NCBI GenBank assembly: GCA_002702655.1
Contig: PABB01000015.1
Coordinates: 62,001 to 126,000, forward strand
Reading direction: 5' to 3'
DNA length: 64,000 nt
Source: Planctomycetaceae bacterium
Lineage (GTDB): Bacteria; Planctomycetota; Planctomycetia; Pirellulales; Lacipirellulaceae
Positions 43,304 to 51,252 of the stretch are shown here, one piece after another. Position numbers and translations under genes: made by a program. The notes under the pieces were generated by a model. It was not told the DNA's origin. It worked only from the letters and a program-made list of their open reading frames with translations, and ran no database searches. How positions within the stretch are numbered: the first letter of the stretch is position 1; each line of letters opens with the position of its first letter.

Positions 43304-44287
43304 ATGAAACGTTCGTTGCCGCGTGGTTTCACGCTGGTCGAATTGCTGGTGGTGATCGCCATCATCGGCATTCTGGTGGCCCTGCTATTGCCTGCGATTC
43401 AGGCCGCCCGCGAAGCGTCGCGCCGCTCGCAGTGCCAAAACACGCTGCACAACCTGGGGCTGGCGGCGCTGAACTACGAGTCGTCGCGCAAGACGTTCCC
43501 GCCGGCGGACGTCCGCAGAATTCCTAAAGAGGGATCGGACAACCCCAAATCGTTTGCCAGCTGGGTAACCGAGACCCTGCCGTATGTGGAACAGTCCGGC
43601 ATTCTCGAGGCCACCGATTGGAAAGGCGAGACGCTGGAAGATCGTGTGGAAGCGAAGGACACGACGCACCACCAGTTTATCGAGTTTTTATTGTGTCCCA
43701 CGGACAGGCCGGACATCGGCATTGTCAACGAGTTCTACGGCGCCCGGTCCAACTACGTCGCCAACGCGGGAATGGGCGAGTACTGGGCCGAAGATCTCAC
43801 GCCTGAACAGTCGCTCGAGAACGGCCATCTCACGGCGCTGGGCCCGTTCCGCGTGAATCGCGGCATGCAGTTGCGTCAGGTGACCGACGGCACGTCCAAT
43901 ACGATCGCCATCAGCGAGTTGCGGTTTGTCGAGGGGCAGGATACCCGCGGGGCGATGCATTTCGGCCCCGCCTCGCTCTACATGCACGACTATCCGCCGA
44001 ACGCCCCCGAGCGCAATCCGGCTCAGCCGACCCAGCGGTGGGACGATCGCACGCGTCACTGCGAACGGGAACTGGCCCGCGACTTTGCGCCGTGTCGCCC
44101 GGTCTCCAGCAACAGTTGGAAGGGACTGTGGCACCACTCCGCCCGCAGCCAACACCCCGGCGGCGTCAACGTGGCGATGGTCGACGGCAGCACGCACTTT
44201 GTCAGCGACGACGTCGACCTGATCGCCTGGCAAGCCGCGGGCACGCCCGACGGCGGCGAGGTGATCTCAGGCGACTTGTTGTTCTAG
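43304..44287 (+). CDS. DUF1559 pseudopilin-like protein
   Basis: 327 residues. The ATG at 43304 lies 8 bases after GGGAG and opens [20 protein letters not shown], a prepilin-type leader with cleavage expected after the Gly. AREASRRSQCQNTLHNLGLAAL follows, then a globular domain with LCPTDRPD and DGTSNTIAISE, and the C-terminal H-x9-DG motif HPGGVNVAMVDG. The gene stands alone on the plus strand, flanked by two minus-strand PEP-CTERM genes, and has its own promoter. Confidence 0.94.
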   Translation: MKRSLPRGFTLVELLVVIAIIGILVALLLPAIQAAREASRRSQCQNTLHNLGLAALNYESSRKTFPPADVRRIPKEGSDNPKSFASWVTETLPYVEQSGILEATDWKGETLEDRVEAKDTTHHQFIEFLLCPTDRPDIGIVNEFYGARSNYVANAGMGEYWAEDLTPEQSLENGHLTALGPFRVNRGMQLRQVTDGTSNTIAISELRFVEGQDTRGAMHFGPASLYMHDYPPNAPERNPAQPTQRWDDRTRHCERELARDFAPCRPVSSNSWKGLWHHSARSQHPGGVNVAMVDGSTHFVSDDVDLIAWQAAGTPDGGEVISGDLLF

Positions 44288-44330
44288 CGGCGGATGCGGC
44301 TCGGCGCACTCTGTTCGAACCGACGTTGGC

Positions 44331-45320
44331 TTACCTGCGTACGCGTACCTTTCGCTGCATTGCGACGAAGGCCAGCGCAGCGGCCGCCAGAACGATGGCG
44401 CCCGGCTCGGGGATCGCGCTGCAACTGACCGCCGGCGCGGCGGCGGCAGTCTGCCAAATCGCAAAGTCGGCGCCGTCGGTCACGCCATCGCCGTTGGCGT
44501 CCGCCTCGTCATTGACTCCGTAGGCCGCTTGCCACACGGCCAGATCCGCGGCGTCGACCGTGCCGCTGCGATCGAAGTCGCCCGGCAGCGGCGCCGTGGG
44601 ATTGGAGAAGTTCAGCGCCGGCGAGTTTTCCAGATAGATGTCATCGATCAGCAGCGGCCCGAACTCCCCGCTGCCGCCGCTGCCGGTCTTGATGTAGAAG
44701 TTCTTCAGGTCGCTAGCCGTTGACGCGCGAAAGCCGAACTCGTCGACGAGCGCATCGCTCAGCAGCTTATCGGCCGGCAGCGCCGTGACGCCCGGCTCGT
44801 CGTTGAGCCACACCTGCGACGTGTTGCTCGCGTGGTCGACCAGCACCCAGGCGTTGTACCAGATGTCGGGGGCGAGCGTGGCGATCGTGTCGTAGACGCC
44901 CGCCGTATCGCCGTTGGCGATCCGCAAGTTGGGGCTCGTGTTGACCAGGCTCAGCTCGACGGCAAAGTCGCCGAATTGCGACGGCGCCGCGTACGGCGAC
45001 AGCCCGAACGACGCGGTGAGTTGCTTCTCGAAGCGAAACCTCAGGAACAGCATGCGGATGGCGCCCGCGGGGATGAGCGTCGGCGTGCGGGCGACGACCG
45101 ACTGCTCGGCCACCGACAGCACCTGATTGGCGGCGTCGACCGGGTCGGCCGCAACCAGCACGCCGCTGCTGGCGTGCCAAGCGGTTTGGCCGCCGATTTC
45201 GCCAAGCGTCAGTTGGTCGAAATCCTCGATCAGGTTGAACCCCGCCGGGGCGTCGGCGGCGCTTAGCAAGACAGTCGCCAAAGCGAGCCCGCAGCTCGCC
45301 AGCATGTTTCGCACGTTCAT
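44331..45320 (-). CDS. PEP-CTERM protein with lectin-like beta-sandwich and dockerin-like region
   Basis: 329 residues from the ATG at 45320 (AAAGGT ~7 bases upstream). A signal peptide (LASCGLALATVLLSAADAPAG) precedes a concanavalin-like beta-sandwich: FNLIEDFDQLTLGEIGGQTA, MLFLRFRFEKQLTASFGLS, WYNAWVLVDHASNTSQVWLN, LLIDDIYLENSP. Dockerin-like repeats (GDFDRSGTVDAADLAVWQAA, DANGDGVTDGADFAIWQTA) and IPEPGAIVLAAAALAFVAMQ with a basic end complete it. The sandwich suggests glycan binding at the cell surface; no catalytic residues are evident. It converges with the DUF1559 gene, 43 bases away. Confidence 0.87.
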   Translation of the reverse strand: MNVRNMLASCGLALATVLLSAADAPAGFNLIEDFDQLTLGEIGGQTAWHASSGVLVAADPVDAANQVLSVAEQSVVARTPTLIPAGAIRMLFLRFRFEKQLTASFGLSPYAAPSQFGDFAVELSLVNTSPNLRIANGDTAGVYDTIATLAPDIWYNAWVLVDHASNTSQVWLNDEPGVTALPADKLLSDALVDEFGFRASTASDLKNFYIKTGSGGSGEFGPLLIDDIYLENSPALNFSNPTAPLPGDFDRSGTVDAADLAVWQAAYGVNDEADANGDGVTDGADFAIWQTAAAAPAVSCSAIPEPGAIVLAAAALAFVAMQRKVRVRR

Positions 45321-45521
45321 CGTCGGGACCTTTCTGGACAGGGCCCGTGACGCTGGCCGCCAGGTTCGGGCGGGCCGGCGTCCGGGCGTTTGACGATTGC
45401 CCCCGGTCTCGCCCGCGTTACGAATCACAGCTTGGCGGCGCTCGCTGTGCGATTCCAAGCCGGGAAATCCGGCGGCAGCGCCCCCGCTGCGCCCAACGGG
45501 CGGAGGCGCGCCGCACGGTCG

Positions 45522-46970
45522 TCAGATCGCGATCAGTTCAAATGCGCGGTCACGCGCTTGCTGCTGCGTGCCGTCTTGGGAACCGGCGCCGGCCTGACCC
45601 GCCTGCGGTCCGGTTTCCCCGTCGCTGGAGACGATCGCAACATACAGGGCGTCCAGGTCGCCCAGTTCCGCGTCATCACCGACCATCAACACGGGGTCGT
45701 AGACGACGCCCAGGGCATCCAACTCGCCGGTGAAGGCGCGCAGGTGATTGCGCGACCCCTTCAACAGGTTGTCGTACACGTTGGCGACGTCCTGATGCAC
45801 CACGTCGTCTTGGCCACGCATGATGTCGAGGATGTCCCACTCTTCGACGAAGGCGCCCACGGCCAGCGCCGCTTCGAGCGACGCCGTGCCGCCGGTCAGC
45901 TGCAAGTCGACGCCCAGGTAGCTCAGGTCGACGACGTCGCCGCTGGTCAGGTCAGCAAACAACTGCTGCAGCACCGGGTTGGTGAACACGCCCACCTCGT
46001 CGCTGATCACCGGGTCGTCGATGCCGTACTTGTCCAGCAGCGACCCGACCGCGTCCATGTGCGACTGCTCAGAGGCGGCGATGTTGTCGAACAGGGGAAG
46101 CGTCGTCGTACCGGCGAGCGTCAGGTACACGTCGCGGGCGAGCTTCTCTTCTTCGCGCACGAACGTGAGCGTGGCGATTTCAACATCCGTGAGCGCCTGG
46201 CCCACTTGATCCTGCTGCGGGTCGCGCTGCCGCAGTTGCTGCTGGTCGCCCTGCCGTTGTTGCTGCTGGTCGGCCCGTTGCCGTTGCTGGAGTTGGGCCT
46301 GCTGCGGCGATGATTGAGCGTCGCAGTCCTGCGATTGCAGTCGCTGTTGGTCGCGTTGCTGGTCCTGCAGCTGGTCGCGTTGCTGGTCCTGCAGCTGATC
46401 GCGGTCCTGTTGCTGCAGTTGGTCGCCTTGCAGCCCCTGTTGCGGGTCGCAATCCTCCTCCTGCAGTCGCCGCTGATCGCGTTGCTGATCCTGCAACTGA
46501 TCGCGGTCCTGTTGCTGCAGTTGGTCGCCTTGCGGCGTCTGCTGCGGGTCGCAATCCTGATCACGCAATTGCTCGCGGGCTTGCTGCTGCGTTTGGTCGC
46601 CGACCGCCGCGGCAGTCCCCTGTTGCTGGTTTTCCTGTTGGGCTTGCATCTGAGCAGCCGTGCCGTCCTCCGCTTGCGAACCGGCCCCGTTCTTGACCTG
46701 GGCTTGCACGAACGCAGCCTCGCCGCGAGGCGCCGGGCGGAACGGCGTCCCTGGTCGGAGTGCGGCCTGAACCTGTTGTTGCACGGCTTGCGCCGCGTCC
46801 TGCGACTGCACCTGGACCTGCGCCTGCGTCTGCACCGGTTCGCACAGACCGCAGTCGACCGCGCCGGCGACGGCGCCTTGGTTGCCCAGATCGGCCGCGA
46901 GCAGGTCGCGTCGTTCCAGCGTTTCGGCGGCGAACCGCCGTCGACTGGACTTGTAACGAGGGGATTTCAT
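45522..46970 (-). CDS. DUF2202 ferritin-like protein with Gln-rich tandem repeats
   Basis: 482 residues. The start MKSPRYKSSRRRFAAETLER continues RRDLLAAD, a match to the LEPR-XLL-type N-terminal signal of large planctomycete exported proteins. Residues ~45-265 are extremely rich in Gln, Asp and Arg and contain two long imperfect repeats beginning DCDPQQ (34 and 42 residues), with LQDQQRDQ duplicated in the second. Residues ~270-450 form the DUF2202 domain, a predicted four-helix ferritin-like bundle with acidic/His motifs TFVREEEKLARDVY, ASEQSHMDAV, FVEEWDILDIM and HLRAFTGELDALG, spaced as for a di-metal site. Function is not established; metal storage or oxidation is inferred. A Gly/Arg-rich secreted protein gene lies 120 bases upstream on the same strand, so the two may be co-transcribed. 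Confidence 0.87.
   Translation of the reverse strand: MKSPRYKSSRRRFAAETLERRDLLAADLGNQGAVAGAVDCGLCEPVQTQAQVQVQSQDAAQAVQQQVQAALRPGTPFRPAPRGEAAFVQAQVKNGAGSQAEDGTAAQMQAQQENQQQGTAAAVGDQTQQQAREQLRDQDCDPQQTPQGDQLQQQDRDQLQDQQRDQRRLQEEDCDPQQGLQGDQLQQQDRDQLQDQQRDQLQDQQRDQQRLQSQDCDAQSSPQQAQLQQRQRADQQQQRQGDQQQLRQRDPQQDQVGQALTDVEIATLTFVREEEKLARDVYLTLAGTTTLPLFDNIAASEQSHMDAVGSLLDKYGIDDPVISDEVGVFTNPVLQQLFADLTSGDVVDLSYLGVDLQLTGGTASLEAALAVGAFVEEWDILDIMRGQDDVVHQDVANVYDNLLKGSRNHLRAFTGELDALGVVYDPVLMVGDDAELGDLDALYVAIVSSDGETGPQAGQAGAGSQDGTQQQARDRAFELIAI
46355..46402. repeat. 24-base tandem repeat within the DUF2202 gene
   Basis: GTTGCTGGTCCTGCAGCTGG and 4 more bases (46355-46378) are repeated directly with one mismatch (46379-46402). 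Each unit encodes LQDQQRDQ on the minus strand. Larger ~100-base copies containing CGGTCCTGTTGCTGCAGTTG occur around 46400 and 46500. Such repeats can change in number by slippage. Confidence 0.8.
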
Positions 46971-47089
46971 GAGAGTGCCTCCATCGTGTGTTGCGACGAG
47001 GCGCCGGCCCCTGCGTGGCGCCAGGTCGTCGCGAACTTGCCTCTAAACTAGTCCTGAGTTCGTTGATTGCGTCGAACGACGTGGGGTCA

Positions 47090-47809
47090 TTACCACCGGC
47101 CGCCGCGTCCACGCCCGCGACCGCCGCCATAGCCCGCCCCGGCGCCGTAGCCGCGGCCATAGCCGCGGGCCCCGGCTGCGGCTTGCTCGTCGGCGTAGCG
47201 GTTTTGCTGCCCGCGTCCGTAACCTCGACCGTTGCCGGGGCCGTAGCCCGCATTGGCGGGAATCTGCATACACCGGCCGCCTCCTGGTCCCGGCCCCCAG
47301 CCGCCGCGGCCTTGACCGTTTCCGGGGCCCTGTCCCCGGCCGCGACCTTGTCCGCTGCCCCGGCCCATGCCGCGGCCTCCCGCCCATTCGGGTCGCAAGG
47401 CCTCATTCCGCAGCGCGATTGTCTCGTCGCCCACAGCCACCGATTGAGCGACATACTCGTCGTTGCCAAGTTTGTCCGTTTGAAACGCCTGGGCGGTGAT
47501 GGTGTCGCCCACGACGACCTGTTCGGTCACCTGCTTCACCGCGTCGGCGGGGCCCAGATGCAGATTGATTTGCTCGCCGTAGCCGGTGCTCAGTAGCAGG
47601 TGCGCGCCCTCGGCGGCGCGGCCGGTGGTGCGTTGGCAGGCGCCGATCTTGATCTCTTCGACCGTGCCGGTGATTTCGACAACGGCGGGCTTGTTGGCCT
47701 GACGGGCAATGCCCTGGGCCTCTCCGGCGCCCCGTTGAGCCGTGGCCGTTGTCGCCCAGCATGCGGCGGCGACTGCGGTGAGCACCAATGTCCCAGTGAA
47801 CGTCTTCAT
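47090..47809 (-). CDS. Secreted Gly/Arg-rich protein with N-terminal beta-domain
   Basis: 239 residues. The ATG at 47809 follows a very strong AAGGAGG site 6 bases upstream, pointing to high expression. The signal peptide is TGTLVLTAVAAACWATTATA. Residues ~40-135 form a small OB-like beta-domain (VVEITGTVEEIKIGA, GEQINLHLGPADAVKQ, VVVGDTITAQAFQTDKLGND). From ~144 to the end the protein is nearly all Gly, Arg, Tyr, Gln and Pro (GGRGMGRGSGQGRGRGQGPG, GRGYGRGQQNRYADEQAAAG), with one Cys in GGRCMQIP. The family is not recognised. It is coded divergently from the sensor-kinase gene, and the YGRGQ...ADEQAxAG segment (197-213) recurs in that kinase's sensory loop. A metal- or polyanion-binding envelope protein under control of this two-component system is the working idea. 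Confidence 0.85.
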   Translation of the reverse strand: MKTFTGTLVLTAVAAACWATTATAQRGAGEAQGIARQANKPAVVEITGTVEEIKIGACQRTTGRAAEGAHLLLSTGYGEQINLHLGPADAVKQVTEQVVVGDTITAQAFQTDKLGNDEYVAQSVAVGDETIALRNEALRPEWAGGRGMGRGSGQGRGRGQGPGNGQGRGGWGPGPGGGRCMQIPANAGYGPGNGRGYGRGQQNRYADEQAAAGARGYGRGYGAGAGYGGGRGRGRGGRW

Positions 47810-48257
47810 GGCTTGCCTCCTTCGCTCTGTCGCGAATTGGATATTGCGATTCGGCCCCAGCGGTACGACTCGTCTGGCTGAGATGAAAAGCAAAGAGCGG
47901 GCCAACAGCGCCGCACTCCGCCAATCCCCGTGTTTTTGAGGTCGGCCGGGGCCGCTGTCGACGCGGCGCTCTGCACGGGCTGCACGCCGCCGCGCGCGGG
48001 GGCGCGCAAAAATTGCAGCGCTCAGGGCGTGGAGGTTGACGGGAACCAAGTGTGCCACTGCTGGCTCGTCCAGCAGTGGCACGCAGACATCGATCTTGCT
48101 TAACTCCTGCTTAGACCGTGATGCGGCTCGCCAAGTCGCAGCCGTCGGTTTACGATCGACAGTAGCGGGCGAGTTCCGCGCGCCGCGGCACGCCGTTCGC
48201 ACGCACGCGTGTCAGAGCTTCGCTCGCGCGGAGCTCCCGTCAGTCGGGAATAACGCC
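47810..48257. other. Divergent regulatory region of the Gly/Arg-rich protein and the sensor kinase
   Basis: About 450 bases with no gene. It holds the GGAGG site of the minus-strand gene at its left end, a GC-palindrome CCGCGCGCGGGGGCGCG-like tract near 47990-48006, and a perfect 13-bp hairpin at 48052-48082. No canonical sigma54 -24/-12 element was found by eye although the regulator is NtrC-type. Confidence 0.45.
48052..48082. repeat. Perfect 13-bp inverted repeat
   Basis: GTGCCACTGCTGG (48052-48064), loop CTCGT, CCAGCAGTGGCAC (48070-48082). It could be a dispersed palindrome, a terminator for upstream antisense transcripts, or a binding site for the adjacent regulator; its position in the divergent promoter region keeps the last option open. 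Confidence 0.8.
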
Positions 48258-49631
48258 ATGGTCGCCAGCAAATTCAGCACGTGGTCGCGCGGGACGGTCG
48301 GCGCGGTCGTTGTGGCGGCGTGGTCCGCGTTTGCCGCCTGGCAGTACGCGGGCTTTCGCCACGAGCGGGCGATCATTCGCGATGCGCTGTATCAACAGAC
48401 CGGCGCCCTGATGCATGCCCTGATCGGCGGAGCCGGTTCGCATCGCCGCCGCGGGCAGTTTTACGAAGACCAGTTGCAGGGCATGCTCAACGAACTCGTG
48501 GCGGCAGGAGACGTGTTGGCCGCCGCGATCCGCTCCGGCGACGGTTCGATTATGGCGGGCGCGGGCGAGGAGGATCTGCTGGGCGATTCCGCCGCGGACG
48601 CCGAGAACGCCGCGTGGGAGCCGGCCGGGTTCCGACTGGTCGAACAGTTCGAGTTGGCGCCGCCCGAGGCGCCCGGATTGGGGGGACCAGGTCGCCGGTA
48701 CGGTCGCGGCCAGGGACCGCGGGCGCGGATGATGCAGCAGCTCGCCGACGAGCAGGCGGAGGCCGGCGAACCCGTGCAGTACACGGCCGCATTGCTGGTG
48801 GATCGCACGCGGGCCGACGCGCTGGTGCAGCACGCCGCGCAATCGCACACGCTGGTCGCCCTGGCGGGCGCCGCGGTGTTGGCGCTCGCGGCGTGGGCGT
48901 GGCGGGCCGCGGTCGCCACGGCCGCCGCGCAGGGCGAAGCGCAGCTGCTGCAGAAGGAAACGCGGTTCCTGCGAAACTTCAGCCAGGCGGCGGCAGGCTT
49001 GGCCCACGAAACGCGCAACCCGCTGGGGTTGATTCGCGGCTGGACGCAGCGGCTCGCGCAAACGGAGTCCGATCCCCAGCGGCAAGAGCAAGCTCACGCC
49101 GTCGTCGAAGAGTGCGATCGCCTGACCGCGCGGATCAATCAATTCCTGGCATTTGCCAAACCGCCGGAGGTTCGCCTGGCGGCCGCGCCGCTGGCTCCGC
49201 TGCTGGACGAGTTGAAGCTGCTGTTGGAACCGGATCTCGACGACAAGCAATTGCAGGTCGATTGTGCGATCGGCCCGGAGTGCAAGACCCTGCAAACCGA
49301 TCGCGAATTGCTGCGGCAGGCGTTGTTCAACTTGCTGCAGAACGCAGTCCACTTCTCGCCGCCGGGCGGCACGATCGCGATTGAGGCGTCGGCAGCGCCG
49401 GGAGGCGACTGTCAGATTGCCGTGAACGATCGCGGCCCCGGCGTCCCGGCCGAGCAGGCGCCGTCGCTGTTCACCCCGTATTTCACGACGCGCAGCGAAG
49501 GAACAGGATTGGGACTGGCGATCGTGCAGCAAATCGCCCAAGCTCACGGCTGGCAGGCGGAATACGCCGATCGCTCCGGCGGCGGGGCTTCGTTCGCACT
49601 TACCGGAATCCACGCGGAGAGTCATGACTGA
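48258..49631 (+). CDS. Sensor histidine kinase (ZraS/NtrB-like)
   Basis: 457 residues from the ATG at 48258. Two membrane helices (~14-31 and ~196-216) bracket a ~165-residue periplasmic loop. The loop is acidic and contains GPGRRYGRGQGPRAR (144-158) and LADEQAEAG (162-170), resembling the Gly/Arg-rich tail of the divergent secreted protein. After helix 2 come the phospho-acceptor box GLAHETRNPLGLIRGW (His250), the N box (ALFNLLQNAVHFSPPGG), G1 DRGPGVP, F box and G2 GTGLGLAI. No HAMP or PAS domain is evident between helix 2 and the H box. The reading frame overlaps the regulator gene by 8 bases, so kinase and regulator are coupled. ZraS-like metal- or envelope-stress sensing is inferred from architecture. 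Confidence 0.93.
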   Translation: MVASKFSTWSRGTVGAVVVAAWSAFAAWQYAGFRHERAIIRDALYQQTGALMHALIGGAGSHRRRGQFYEDQLQGMLNELVAAGDVLAAAIRSGDGSIMAGAGEEDLLGDSAADAENAAWEPAGFRLVEQFELAPPEAPGLGGPGRRYGRGQGPRARMMQQLADEQAEAGEPVQYTAALLVDRTRADALVQHAAQSHTLVALAGAAVLALAAWAWRAAVATAAAQGEAQLLQKETRFLRNFSQAAAGLAHETRNPLGLIRGWTQRLAQTESDPQRQEQAHAVVEECDRLTARINQFLAFAKPPEVRLAAAPLAPLLDELKLLLEPDLDDKQLQVDCAIGPECKTLQTDRELLRQALFNLLQNAVHFSPPGGTIAIEASAAPGGDCQIAVNDRGPGVPAEQAPSLFTPYFTTRSEGTGLGLAIVQQIAQAHGWQAEYADRSGGGASFALTGIHAESHD

Positions 49632-50991
49632 CCAGCCACGCACCGTGTTGATCGTCGACGACGACCCCGCGCAACGCGACCTGCTGGGCAGTTTTGTCGG
49701 CGGCCTGGGCTACGCGGTCCGCGAGGCGGAATCCGCTGAGGACGCGCTGCGGTTGTTCGCGGCCGAGCCGCCAGCGATGGTGCTGCTGGACGTGCGGTTG
49801 CCCGGCATGAGCGGCATTGAGGCGCTCGCCGAAATCCGCGAGTTGCAGCCAACGTTGCCGGTGTGCCTGATCACCGCTCACGCCGACTTGCGGCAAGCAA
49901 TCGAAGCCGTTAAAAGCGGGGCCGACGACTATCTGGCCAAACCGATCGATTTGGACGAACTGGCCGCCGCGATGGCGGACGCCATCGGCCCGGCAGAATC
50001 AACGGGCGCGGCGGCCGTGCCGGCTGCGCCGTTGCCCGATTGGTTCATTGCCGTCAGCGCGCCGATGCAGCGGCTGGTGGACACCGCCGCGGTGGTTGCC
50101 GACTCGGCCGCGCCCGTGCTGATCAGCGGCGAGAGCGGCGCCGGCAAGGAGGGCATCGCCCAACTCATCCACCAGTGGAGCCCCCGCCGCGACGGCCCGC
50201 TGCTGACGGCCAACTGCGGCGGCTTGCCCGACACGCTCATCGAAAGCGAGCTGTTCGGCCACGCCAAGGGGGCGTTCACCGGCGCCACGCAGTCGCGGCA
50301 GGGACTGTTTCGCGCGGCCGACGGCGGGACGCTGTTCCTCGACGAGATTGGCGAGTTGCCGCTGCCGTTGCAGCCCGCTCTGTTGCGCGCGCTGGAGTCG
50401 GGGCAGATCACCCCCGTAGGGAGCGACGCCCCGGTGACCGTCGACGTGCGGCTGGTCGCGGCCTCAAACCGCAATCTTGAAGCGGCCATCGCCGACGGCG
50501 AGTTTCGCGAAGATCTGTACTACCGCATCAACGTGGTCGAACTGATCGTCCCCCCGCTGCGGGACCGACGGGACGACGTGCTGCCGCTGGCCCGGCGGTT
50601 CGCCACCGAGTTCGCCGGCGGCCCGACCCGGCTGTCGCCGCAAGCCATGCAGTGCCTGCTGGCGTACCATTGGCCGGGCAACGTGCGCGAACTGCGCAAC
50701 GCCGTGCAGCGGGCCTGTCTGCTGGCCCGCGGCGACGTGATCCTGCCCGAGCACATGCCGCCGAAGATTGCCACGCACTGCGGCAACGCTCCAGCCGCCG
50801 AGGAGGACGGCAATCGCCTGTCGCAGTTGGAGCGGGCCGCCATCCTGGCCACGCTGGAGGAGACCGGCGGCAACCGCACCCAAGCGGCCAAGAAACTGGG
50901 GATCTCGCGCCGGACGCTGATCTACAAGCTGCGCGTCATCGAGGGCGAGTCGGCGGAGCGCGCGGGCGAGTCCGGCGAGCCCGACGGCTGA
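49624..50991 (+). CDS. NtrC-family sigma54-dependent response regulator
   Basis: 455 residues. The receiver domain (1-~120) has VLIVDDDPAQR and the phospho-acceptor Asp56 in LLDVRLPG, with Lys in YLAKPID. The AAA+ domain shows Walker A GESGAGKEG, the sigma54-contact loop GAFTGA (216-221), Walker B GGTLFLDEIGELPL and the arginine-finger region. A C-terminal Fis-type helix-turn-helix follows (AILATLEETGGNRTQAAKKL then GISRRTLIYKL). All elements needed to activate sigma54-RNA polymerase are present. It is co-translated with the sensor kinase; the target promoters are not known but the flanking Gly/Arg-rich genes are the obvious candidates. Confidence 0.95.
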   Translation: MTDQPRTVLIVDDDPAQRDLLGSFVGGLGYAVREAESAEDALRLFAAEPPAMVLLDVRLPGMSGIEALAEIRELQPTLPVCLITAHADLRQAIEAVKSGADDYLAKPIDLDELAAAMADAIGPAESTGAAAVPAAPLPDWFIAVSAPMQRLVDTAAVVADSAAPVLISGESGAGKEGIAQLIHQWSPRRDGPLLTANCGGLPDTLIESELFGHAKGAFTGATQSRQGLFRAADGGTLFLDEIGELPLPLQPALLRALESGQITPVGSDAPVTVDVRLVAASNRNLEAAIADGEFREDLYYRINVVELIVPPLRDRRDDVLPLARRFATEFAGGPTRLSPQAMQCLLAYHWPGNVRELRNAVQRACLLARGDVILPEHMPPKIATHCGNAPAAEEDGNRLSQLERAAILATLEETGGNRTQAAKKLGISRRTLIYKLRVIEGESAERAGESGEPDG

Positions 50992-51252
50992 GGCAGCGGC
51001 CAGTCACCCGCCTTGTTGCTGTGTGAAAAAGGCGCCGGGCGGGGGCGCCGGGGCTGTGCAGAATCTGCGCGCCGTGGATCGGGCCGCACGACGGAATCGC
51101 AAGGGCCGTCCACCTCTCTGCAGCACAGTTGGCGGTTTGTCACGACCAGCGAACTTGCAGGCTCCCCCGACGGTGCAGCGGCGCGGCGTTTGCTCCTACT
51201 GTCTCTTGAGTTGCGATTTCATCCCCCGTCTTGCTCGCGAGGCTTTGCTGTC

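Noticed and set aside
46180-46600. Repeats resembling a CRISPR array
   Set aside because: The units are coding (Gln-rich DUF2202 protein), have no unique spacers of even length, and no cas gene is near.
47830-47880. Possible sigma54 promoter (TGGGGCCGAATCGCAA on the minus strand) before the Gly/Arg-rich gene
   Set aside because: The GG-to-GC spacing is 9 instead of 10 bases and the flanks fit poorly; not strong enough to call although an NtrC-type regulator is adjacent.
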